In this document: one piece after another, positions 1 through 5,903 of the stretch
Layout of the letters: each line of letters starts with the position of its first letter
How positions within the stretch are numbered: position 1 is the first letter of the stretch
Assembly: GCA_017935525.1 (NCBI GenBank)
Contig: JAGBHJ010000242.1
Location: forward strand, 1 to 13,713
Direction of reading: 5' to 3'
DNA length: 13,713 nucleotides
Source of the DNA: Clostridia bacterium
GTDB lineage: Bacteria > Bacillota > Clostridia > HGM11327
The notes under the pieces: model-generated
The model's database searches: none
What the model saw: the letters and a program-made list of their open reading frames with translations, nothing else
What the model was told of the DNA's origin: nothing
Position numbers and translations under genes: made by a program

Positions 1-385
1 AAGCCATCATTGTGGAGGCGATGTCTGCCACGTGGGAGTTTATGCCCTCGTTACGCAATATGTCCGCAAGTATCCCCAGGGATGCGGAGCCCGAAAAGGG
101 GCGTATCACGTACAGCTGTATGATCTGGGGCGGAATGCCGAAAAATGCCAGTGGCTTGCCTATAAGGGCGGAAATTACGCCCAGAAGCCCCGAATCACGC
201 AATACGCCTATTGCTACCGTCATGGCACAAATAAACGGCACAAGGCGGAATATAAGCTCCAACCCCTGCTTGGCACCGCGGCAGAAGGCGTCGTAGACCT
301 TGACGCCCTTGATAATGCCGTAGGTTATTACGAGAATTATAAAAAATGGGATGCTGACCATCCCGAATACGGCAATAAACCTCAT
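1..385 (-). CDS. spmB: Spore maturation protein B (partial, C-terminus off the left edge)
   Basis: SpmB is an integral membrane protein of the nucleoside-recognition/Gate family. In Bacillus subtilis it works with SpmA in spore core dehydration and heat resistance. The 128 residues present start MRFIAVFGMVSIPFF. They show a hydrophobic N-terminal segment (about 3-25), a second around 48-75, and the family signature RPFSGSAS at residues 95-102. B. subtilis SpmB is about 178 residues, so roughly 50 C-terminal residues lie outside the window. The ATG overlaps the spmA stop as ATGA, and a good Shine-Dalgarno (AAGGAG) lies 6 bases upstream, inside spmA. This implies co-transcription and translational coupling. 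The frame is open to the window edge, so truncation is due only to the boundary. The family call is solid; a sporulation role in this organism is inference, because relatives also occur in non-sporeformers. Confidence 0.9.
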   Translation of the reverse strand, partial: MRFIAVFGMVSIPFFIILVITYGIIKGVKVYDAFCRGAKQGLELIFRLVPFICAMTVAIGVLRDSGLLGVISALIGKPLAFFGIPPQIIQLYVIRPFSGSASLGILADILRNEGINSHVADIASTMMA

Positions 386-975
386 TTTTTGCTCCTTCGT
401 GTCCTATGGCAAACGCTTCCGCACAGCTTGCAGAGCAGTATGCCGATGATAACGCTGACAAAAGTGGTGATAACGGTGGTGACGATGATGGATGACGGGG
501 AGTCTGCGCCCATTTGGTCCCGCAGGGATATGACCGTGGTGGGTATCAGCTGGAGTGAACAGGCGTTGACCACCGCAAAGGTGACCATGTTGCGGGATGG
601 CGTTGGCTGTGAACCGTTTTCCTCATGGAGAAGCTTCATGGCGGAAAGTCCAAAGGGTGTTGCGGCGTTTGAAAGCCCCAAAAGGTTTGACGACACGTTC
701 ATGGATATAAGGCTGACTGCCTTGGGGGATGCGTTGGGGAATATTCTTTTTAATACCGGCGAGCAGAGCCGTGATATCTTTTCGTTAAGCCCCGACTCCG
801 CAGCGACGTTCATTATCCCCATCCAGAAGCAATATATGCCAGTCAAAGAAAAAGCAAGACTGATGGCGTTTGACGATGCGTCGGTAACGGAGGTAATTAT
901 ATTCTCCCCATTACCCGTCACCAGCATATAGATCAGCCCGCCTGCCAGCATTGCTCCCCATATAATATTGATCAT
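382..975 (-). CDS. spmA: Spore maturation protein A
   Basis: This is a polytopic membrane protein of 197 residues, matching the usual SpmA length of about 196. Hydrophobic segments lie near residues 3-20, 37-58, 88-105, 128-150 and 160-182. The family signature runs through N93, N97, LGL, then NAATPFGL at 103-110. In spore formers SpmA acts with SpmB in the mother cell during spore dehydration; its exact substrate is unknown. An in-frame ATG at 1098 would add 41 residues. I chose the ATG at 975 because an AAGGAG Shine-Dalgarno lies 7 bases upstream and the protein then starts MINIIWG, the normal family N-terminus. It is followed directly by spmB (ATGA overlap) and transcribed away from the signal peptidase genes. 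Identification by family is confident; the sporulation role is inferred. Confidence 0.92.
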   Translation of the reverse strand: MINIIWGAMLAGGLIYMLVTGNGENIITSVTDASSNAISLAFSLTGIYCFWMGIMNVAAESGLNEKISRLCSPVLKRIFPNASPKAVSLISMNVSSNLLGLSNAATPFGLSAMKLLHEENGSQPTPSRNMVTFAVVNACSLQLIPTTVISLRDQMGADSPSSIIVTTVITTFVSVIIGILLCKLCGSVCHRTRRSKK

Positions 976-1003
976 ATCGCCACTCCTTATGATTTTTTGT
1001 AAA

Positions 1004-1032
1004 GTATAATGTGCTTTTGAAGGTGGATATGA
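1004..1032 (-). promoter_or_regulatory. Candidate sporulation-type promoter for spmAB (weak)
   Basis: On the minus strand, TCATATC (1032-1026) and CATTATAC (1011-1004) are separated by 14 bases and end about 28 bases before the spmA start codon. The upstream box is close to the sigma-E -35 consensus (KMATATT, from memory). The downstream box matches the sigma-G -10 pattern CATnnTA better than the sigma-E -10, so the factor cannot be decided. No good sigma-A pair is visible for spmA. In B. subtilis spmAB is transcribed by sigma-E. This is a tentative call. Confidence 0.25.
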
Positions 1033-1115
1033 CAAAAATATCTGCAAAATGGATGATATCGCAGAAATTTTTACAAAAAAATATACTAATTTTTCCAAAA
1101 TGCTGCAAAAATGAC

Positions 1116-1144
1116 TTGAAGTTATAATGCGTTTGGAGTATAAT
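1116..1144 (+). promoter_or_regulatory. Sigma-A promoter for the signal peptidase pair
   Basis: TTGAAG (1116-1121) and TATAAT (1139-1144) are separated by 17 bases, one mismatch from the consensus. The first signal peptidase ATG is at 1178, leaving a leader of about 26 bases with a purine-rich ribosome site (AGAGAGG, 1164-1170). A second TATAAT occurs at 1123-1128 but has no -35 at the right distance. Confidence 0.85.
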
Positions 1145-1177
1145 TAGTACATAAGGGCAAAAAAGAGAGGAAAACGG

Positions 1178-1729
1178 ATGCGAAAAAGGAATTCAGAGCT
1201 TTCTCACCCCGCAGGAGGGTACGGAAGCGGCTTTTTTGAATGGATACACATCTTTTTTGTTGCCGTGGTGGTAGCGGGGCTGGTAGGCGTCTGCTTGTTT
1301 CAGATAGTAAGGATAGAGCAGATATCCATGGAGCCAACCTTTTACCACGGGGACAAAGTGGTGGTCGCAAGGTCCGTTTATTGGTTTGATGAGCCCAAAA
1401 GCGGTGATATAGTGGTTTTTTCCTCCGATGATGGGGAATATAATTATATCAAGCGTGTAATAGGTGTGCCCGGGGACGAGATCTTGATAGAGGACGGCGT
1501 GGTGTACCGCAACGGTAAGGCGCTTTTGGAGCCATACATCAGCGAAGCCACCGAGGGCAGCTTCTTTATAAAGGTGCAGGACGGTGAGTTTTTCTGCATG
1601 GGTGACAACAGGAATTCCTCTATTGACAGCAGACATGACGCCATTGGGTGCATCGCAAAAAGGGATATACTGGGCAAGGTGGTATATTCGATAGCGCCTT
1701 GGGGCAGGGTAGAGCAATACGGACATTGA
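1178..1729 (+). CDS. lepB: Type I signal peptidase (first of two tandem paralogues)
   Basis: This membrane-anchored serine protease (S26) cleaves signal peptides from exported proteins on the outer face of the membrane. The 183-residue protein has one N-terminal transmembrane segment (about residues 24-44). It is followed by box B with the nucleophile Ser50 (ISMEPT), box D with the general base Lys92 (YIKRVIGVPGD, 90-100), and box E GDNRN with DSR (142-152). Size and single anchor are typical of Gram-positive SipS-type enzymes. It is first in its transcript, 26 bases behind a sigma-A promoter, and 16 bases before a second signal peptidase. Position-by-position similarity to the neighbour (both nucleophiles at residue 50, both with YWF..PKSGDI) indicates local duplication. 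All catalytic residues are present, so it should be active. Substrate differences from the paralogue cannot be read from sequence. Confidence 0.95.
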   Translation: MRKRNSELSHPAGGYGSGFFEWIHIFFVAVVVAGLVGVCLFQIVRIEQISMEPTFYHGDKVVVARSVYWFDEPKSGDIVVFSSDDGEYNYIKRVIGVPGDEILIEDGVVYRNGKALLEPYISEATEGSFFIKVQDGEFFCMGDNRNSSIDSRHDAIGCIAKRDILGKVVYSIAPWGRVEQYGH

Positions 1730-1745
1730 TCGGGGGCAAAAATAA

Positions 1746-2318
1746 ATGAGCGATATTCAACAGGATAAAAAAACAAAGAATTCGGGGTGGAAAAAGACTG
1801 TGATCGATACCCTCATCACTGTGGTGGCTGCAGCCGCCCTGGCGTTGTGTATCAATATGTTTATTTTTCAGCTGATAGAGGTAAACAAGACCTCAATGGT
1901 GCCAACGTTGCAGGATAAGGAGATAGTTTTTCTCAATAAGACTGCGTATTGGTTTGGCGGACCGAAGTCGGGGGACATTATAGTTTTTGAAAAGACCTTT
2001 GACGGGGAAAAGACAAACTACGTCAAAAGGGTTATCGGAATACCCGGAGATGAGATAAAGATACAGGACGGCAAGGTATACAGAAACGGAGTTCTTCTGC
2101 GTGAGCCGTACCTTTCAATACCCACTTACGGTGACATTACTGCTGTCATTCCCGATGGAGAGTATTTTGTAATGGGCGACAACAGAAATCTTTCTCTTGA
2201 CAGCAAGAGCGAAAAATTCGGTCTTGTAAAGAGGGACGAGATATTGGGCAAGGTGATTTTTAAGACCAGACCCCTTGATACTATTGACCAGTACGTCCAT
2301 GACTACGCGGATAAATAA
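1746..2318 (+). CDS. lepB: Type I signal peptidase (second tandem paralogue)
   Basis: This is a 190-residue S26 signal peptidase with a single transmembrane anchor (about 19-44). The nucleophile is Ser50 in TSMVPT and the general base is Lys94 in YVKRVIGIPGD. Box E is GDNRN (144-148) followed by SLDSK (150-154). Two positions differ from its neighbour and from common family usage: Val in place of Glu in SMxPT, and Lys in place of Arg at the end of box E. It also has a longer Lys-rich cytosolic N-terminus and a longer acidic C-terminal tail. The ATG at 1746 is 16 bases after the upstream stop, with a GGGGG-type weak ribosome site at 1732-1736. In many Clostridia a single lepB precedes rbgA, so this copy sits in the conserved position. 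Active enzyme expected; specialisation is inference. Confidence 0.94.
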   Translation: MSDIQQDKKTKNSGWKKTVIDTLITVVAAAALALCINMFIFQLIEVNKTSMVPTLQDKEIVFLNKTAYWFGGPKSGDIIVFEKTFDGEKTNYVKRVIGIPGDEIKIQDGKVYRNGVLLREPYLSIPTYGDITAVIPDGEYFVMGDNRNLSLDSKSEKFGLVKRDEILGKVIFKTRPLDTIDQYVHDYADK

Positions 2319-2336
2319 TATTTTTTGAGGAAATTG

Positions 2337-2350
2337 TAACAAATTTGTTA
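2337..2350. repeat. 14-bp perfect palindrome upstream of the rbgA promoter
   Basis: TAACAAATTTGTTA is its own reverse complement and ends 7 bases before the -35 box of the rbgA promoter. A second, overlapping palindrome, TTGTTAACAA, occupies 2345-2354. This could be an operator for a dimeric regulator, or simply AT-rich upstream-element DNA. There is no G/C-rich stem or following T-run, so it is not a terminator. Confidence 0.5.
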
Positions 2351-2357
2351 ACAACTA

Positions 2358-2386
2358 TTGACTTTTGGCAAACGAATTTGTATAAT
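2358..2386 (+). promoter_or_regulatory. Sigma-A promoter for rbgA and downstream genes
   Basis: TTGACT (2358-2363) and TATAAT (2381-2386) are 17 bases apart, nearly full consensus, with the rbgA ATG at 2416. The -10 lies inside an inverted repeat, TTTGTAT (2377-2383) and ATACAAA (2389-2395). It is the only strong promoter before comEC, so it probably drives rbgA-rnhB-yraN-comM-comEC. Confidence 0.88.
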
Positions 2387-2415
2387 AGATACAAACGATT
2401 GAAGGATAGGAATTT

Positions 2416-3279
2416 ATGAATGTTAATTGGTACCCGGGGCATATGGTAAAGACCTTCCGCTTGCTCAGGGATGACCTTAAGGGCGTGGATATTGTGATCC
2501 AGCTGAGAGACGCAAGAGTCCCAAGGTCAAGTGTAAATCCAAAATTTGAAAAGCTGTTTGGCGATAAGACAAATATCATTTTGCTCAGCAAGGCTGACCT
2601 TGCCGACGAAAGAGAAAATGAGGAATGGATAAAGGGCCTCAGATCCGACGGTGCGGCAATGGTTATGACGGTAAATGCGTCAGACCCCCAGAGCGTCAAG
2701 CAGGTAAAAAAGGCAATACTTAAAAAAGCCCAGGATATACGTCGCCAGGTGCTTGAACGCAAGGGCATGAACGTAACCGTAAGGGCAATAGTTGCGGGTA
2801 TACCTAACTCCGGTAAGTCCACGTTTATCAACAATTTTTTCGGTAAAGCAAAGACCAAAACAGGCAACAAGCCCGGCGTTACAAAGGATCGCCAGTGGGT
2901 AAAGGAGTCGCCCGATTTTGAGATCATGGACACACCGGGATTGCTGTGGCCCGACCTTGAAAATAAAAAGACCATGTTGAATTTGACGGTCACCAATGCC
3001 ATCAAAAACGAGCTGTACGACACAGTTACCTTGGCGAGTGAATTCCTCAGGGCGTACAGAGAGCTTTTGAGGGATGGTATGATGGAGCGTTATGGCGTTG
3101 ATGTGATGGAATACGATATTCCCGAGGACATCATAAACGCCGTGTGTGAGAAGAAGTCTATGAAGATGCGCGGTGGCGTAAACGATCTTGACAGATGCGC
3201 AGAGCAGATAATCAACGATTACAGAGCAGGAAAGCTGGGCAGGATCACTTTGGAACCGATCATTCGGGACGCAGAGTGA
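2416..3279 (+). CDS. rbgA: Ribosome biogenesis GTPase A (RbgA/YlqF)
   Basis: RbgA is a circularly permuted cytosolic GTPase needed for late assembly of the 50S subunit. It binds pre-50S particles and promotes incorporation of late proteins such as L16. The 287-residue length matches the usual 282-290. Motifs occur in permuted order: WYPGHM with His9, the proposed catalytic histidine; DARVP (32-36, G5); LSKADL (57-62, G4 as SKAD); GIPNSGKST (128-136, G1 P-loop); GVTKD (G2); DTPGL (172-176, G3). The C-terminal third matches the helical RNA-binding (ANTAR-like) region of the family. The start has a ribosome site (AAGGATAGG) and the canonical N-terminus MNVNWYPGHM. It is first in its transcript behind a strong promoter and 34 bases before rnhB, a pairing conserved across Firmicutes. 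Confidence 0.96.
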   Translation: MNVNWYPGHMVKTFRLLRDDLKGVDIVIQLRDARVPRSSVNPKFEKLFGDKTNIILLSKADLADERENEEWIKGLRSDGAAMVMTVNASDPQSVKQVKKAILKKAQDIRRQVLERKGMNVTVRAIVAGIPNSGKSTFINNFFGKAKTKTGNKPGVTKDRQWVKESPDFEIMDTPGLLWPDLENKKTMLNLTVTNAIKNELYDTVTLASEFLRAYRELLRDGMMERYGVDVMEYDIPEDIINAVCEKKSMKMRGGVNDLDRCAEQIINDYRAGKLGRITLEPIIRDAE

Positions 3280-3313
3280 TGCTACAGGCGTAGATCGGCG
3301 AAAGGGCTATTTT

Positions 3314-3979
3314 ATGGCAGAAACAAGAGAAGAAAGACAAGCAAGAATAATTCAACAATATAAAAATATGAGCGTTCTGGAGCTGGACTGTGCCCGTCAA
3401 GGGTATATGTGCATAGCAGGCGTTGATGAGGCAGGCAGAGGTCCCTTGGCAGGCCCCGTTTATGCGGCGTGTGTTATAATAGACCCCAGAAGGCCGCTTT
3501 ACGGCGTGAACGACTCAAAGAAGCTTTCGGAAAAATGCAGAGAAGCGCTTTATGACATTATTATTGACCGCGCGGCGGCATACGGCATAGGCTTTTCTGA
3601 CAACGAGGTAATCAACGAGCACGGCATAATGTTTGCACTCAACAGAGCAATGCAGATAGCGCTCAGACAGTGCAAGCTCCAGCCCGACATCGTTTTGATA
3701 GACGGTAACGTGGCGTTCAACATAGCCTCAAAGGTTGAACCCATTGTAAATGGTGATGCAAGGAGTGTTTCCATTGCGGCGGCGTCCATATTGGCAAAGG
3801 TGTCAAGGGACAGAGTGATGAAGGAATACGATCTCTTGTATCCGGAGTACGGCTTTGCGTCCAATAAGGGCTACGGCACAGCGGAGCATATTGAGGCGAT
3901 CAAACAGCACGGACTTTGTCCTATTCACAGAGAGGTGTTCTGCAAGACTGCGCTGACACCCAAAACGTCAAAAAAGTGA
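3314..3979 (+). CDS. rnhB: Ribonuclease HII
   Basis: RNase HII cleaves the RNA strand of RNA-DNA hybrids and starts removal of single ribonucleotides embedded in DNA. The 221-residue protein has an N-terminal helical extension (1-32) and then the catalytic core. The four acidic residues are visible: Asp38 and Glu39 in GVDEAGRGPLAGP, Asp130 in LIDGN, and Asp166 in LAKVSRD. The C-terminal block YPEYGF..NKGYGT..H, which follows in all family members, is also present. An AAAGGG ribosome site lies 7 bases before the ATG. The last three bases overlap the GTG start of yraN. All catalytic residues are intact, so a working enzyme is expected. Confidence 0.96.
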   Translation: MAETREERQARIIQQYKNMSVLELDCARQGYMCIAGVDEAGRGPLAGPVYAACVIIDPRRPLYGVNDSKKLSEKCREALYDIIIDRAAAYGIGFSDNEVINEHGIMFALNRAMQIALRQCKLQPDIVLIDGNVAFNIASKVEPIVNGDARSVSIAAASILAKVSRDRVMKEYDLLYPEYGFASNKGYGTAEHIEAIKQHGLCPIHREVFCKTALTPKTSKK

Positions 3980-4353
3980 ACAAGCGAGAAATAGGATCAA
4001 GGGCGGAAAAATTAGTATTGGATTATCTTTTGGGCAAGGGGATGAGTCTCGTTGCCCAAAATTATATTTCCCCCTACGGTGAGGCAGATATTATCCTTAT
4101 GGATGGGGATGAGTTTGCCTTTGTGGAGGTAAAGGCAAGGCGGAGTGATAAATTCGGCAAGCCTGCGGAGGCGGTGACAAAAAGCAAGATGAAAAAGTAT
4201 CTGCTGACCGCCCAGTATTTTTTTATGAACGCAGGTATGGAGGATTACAGAGTGAGGTTTGACGTTGCGGAGGTTTATCTGACGTCTGGCTCACCGTGGG
4301 TAAACTACATACAGAATGCGTATGACTTTTCGGGGATAGAGGAATTTTATTGA
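3976..4353 (+). CDS. yraN: UPF0102 family endonuclease-like protein (YraN)
   Basis: This is a small protein of 125 residues with a PD-(D/E)XK nuclease-like fold, a family widely found next to rnhB and comM. Its biochemical role is not established. Key residues follow the family pattern: Glu11 in GSRAEKLV, Asp38 in YGEADIIL, and Glu51/Lys53 in FVEVKAR. An ATG at 3916 lies inside rnhB and would add 20 residues unlike the family. I chose the GTG at 3976, which gives the usual N-terminus (M)NKREIGSRAEKL and the usual length. It overlaps the rnhB TGA as GTGA and has no Shine-Dalgarno, so translation is probably coupled to rnhB. Nuclease activity is inferred from fold only. Confidence 0.9.
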   Translation: MNKREIGSRAEKLVLDYLLGKGMSLVAQNYISPYGEADIILMDGDEFAFVEVKARRSDKFGKPAEAVTKSKMKKYLLTAQYFFMNAGMEDYRVRFDVAEVYLTSGSPWVNYIQNAYDFSGIEEFY

Positions 4354-4370
4354 TAAGGAGGGAAAGGCTG

Positions 4371-5903
4371 ATGTTCGGTAAAATAAAGAGCAGCGGTTTG
4401 GTTGGCATCAATGGCTACATAATCAGCGTAGAGGTGGATATTTCCCACGGTATGCCGGGCTTTGAGGTGGTTGGTCTGCCCGATGCCGCAGTAAAGGAGG
4501 CACGTGAAAGAGTGCGCTCCGCAATAAGGAACAGCGGCTTTTACTTTCCGTCCACACGTATCATAGTCAATCTTGCACCTGCGGATACACGCAAGGAGGG
4601 TGCAACGTATGACCTTGCCATTGCTTGTGCGATACTCAATGCCACGGGGCAGCTGAATATAAAGGATGATTTTTCTCCCGTTGTGCTGGGCGAGCTGGCG
4701 CTGGATGGCGAGATACGCCCCGTAACAGGTGTTTTGCCCATGCTGCTTTCTGTGGCGGGTAAGGACAACCCATCGGCGGTAATTCCCGTCCAAAACGTCA
4801 AGGAAGCCCTCCACGTAAAAAATATGAAGATATACCCTGCATCCTCCTTAAGAGAGCTTGTAGAGGCAATAAACACGGATTCTCTGCATATGGCAGATGC
4901 GGCAGAGGATGTATTGGATTTTGATAACGTGGATATTGAGGAGGACTTTGAGGCAGTACGAGGCCAGGAGGGCGCAAAGCGTGCTCTTGAGATAGCGGCT
5001 GCCGGCGGTCATAACCTTTTGATGGTGGGCCCGCCCGGGTCGGGTAAGACCATGCTGGCAAAGAGATTGCCGTCCATCCTGCCACCGTTGACGTACGAGG
5101 AAGCAATAGAGATAACGAAGATATATTCCATATCGGGCAATATAGACCCAAATGACGGCATAGTCAAGAAAAGACCGTTCCGTTCGCCCCACCACACGGT
5201 GTCCGACGTGGCGCTGGTTGGTGGCGGCAGAATACCCAAGCCGGGCGAGATAAGCCTGGCGCATAACGGAATACTGTTTTTGGACGAGCTGCCCGAATTC
5301 AAAAAGGACGTTCTGGAGGTGCTGCGTCAGCCCATTGAGGACGGCACGATACTTATTTCCAGAGCCAACGGCACAATATCCATGCCTTGCAGGTTTATGC
5401 TGATAGCGTCCATGAACCCATGTCCCTGTGGCTATTACGGTGACCCAAACCATCATTGCCAGTGTTCACAGCAACAGATAATGAGGTATCTGGGCAAAAT
5501 ATCCGCGCCCCTGCTGGATAGGTTTGATCTGCACATTGAGGTGCCTGCCGTGGACTTCAACAAGCTGGCATCAAGGGAAAAGGGCGAAAGCTCCAGGAGC
5601 ATAAGGGAGAGAGTGCTTGCCGCAAGGCAGATACAGGTGGAAAGATATAAGGAAAAGTCCATATTCTGTAATGCCCAGTTGATAAGCGAGGATATCAATA
5701 CCTATTGTGAGATAACTGAAAAGCAAAAGGAGATACTGAAAAAGGCTTTTGAAATGCTGAAGATGAGTGCAAGAGCATACAGCAGAATACTGAAGGTGTC
5801 CAGAACCTTGGCGGATATCGACCAAAGCCGCGACATTCAGGACAAGCACATAATGGAGGCTATCCAGTACAGAAGTCTTGACAGAGATTATTGGAAATGG
5901 TAA
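4371..5903 (+). CDS. comM: YifB/ComM family Mg-chelatase-like AAA+ ATPase
   Basis: ComM of naturally transformable bacteria is a hexameric AAA+ helicase that drives branch migration of incoming single-stranded DNA during recombination. The 510-residue protein starts MFGKIKSSGLVGINGY. Its N-terminal ribosomal-S5/LonC-like region (about 1-180) includes GLPDAAVKEARERVRSA. Then come Walker A GPPGSGKT (220-227), Walker B LFLDELPEF around D305/E306, and the Cys cluster NPCPCGYYGDPNHHCQC (349-365) with CPC and CxC pairs. An arginine-containing RYLGKISAPLLDRFD segment and a C-terminal Mg-chelatase helical domain follow. An ATG at 4350 would add seven residues; 4371 fits better because AAGGAGG (4355-4361) lies 9 bases upstream and the family N-terminus follows. 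It overlaps comEC by 7 bases, supporting a DNA-uptake and recombination role. Confidence 0.94.
   Translation: MFGKIKSSGLVGINGYIISVEVDISHGMPGFEVVGLPDAAVKEARERVRSAIRNSGFYFPSTRIIVNLAPADTRKEGATYDLAIACAILNATGQLNIKDDFSPVVLGELALDGEIRPVTGVLPMLLSVAGKDNPSAVIPVQNVKEALHVKNMKIYPASSLRELVEAINTDSLHMADAAEDVLDFDNVDIEEDFEAVRGQEGAKRALEIAAAGGHNLLMVGPPGSGKTMLAKRLPSILPPLTYEEAIEITKIYSISGNIDPNDGIVKKRPFRSPHHTVSDVALVGGGRIPKPGEISLAHNGILFLDELPEFKKDVLEVLRQPIEDGTILISRANGTISMPCRFMLIASMNPCPCGYYGDPNHHCQCSQQQIMRYLGKISAPLLDRFDLHIEVPAVDFNKLASREKGESSRSIRERVLAARQIQVERYKEKSIFCNAQLISEDINTYCEITEKQKEILKKAFEMLKMSARAYSRILKVSRTLADIDQSRDIQDKHIMEAIQYRSLDRDYWKW

Noticed and set aside
32..931. Long plus-strand open frame of 299 codons at the left end
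   Set aside because: It is the antisense shadow of spmB and spmA, has no ribosome site, and its translation shows no family features while the minus-strand frames match SpmA/SpmB across their length.
1123..1128. Second TATAAT as an alternative promoter before the first signal peptidase
   Set aside because: No -35-like hexamer lies 16-18 bases upstream (1100-1105 is ATGCTG), whereas the box at 1139-1144 has TTGAAG at exactly 17.
2319..2357. Palindrome after the second signal peptidase as a terminator
   Set aside because: The symmetric sequence is A/T-only in its core with no loop and no following T-run, so it is more plausible as a DNA-level site.
4848..5456. Minus-strand open frame of about 200 codons inside comM
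   Set aside because: It lies opposite the Walker A and B region of an intact comM; its translation is low-complexity and lacks recognisable motifs or a start site.
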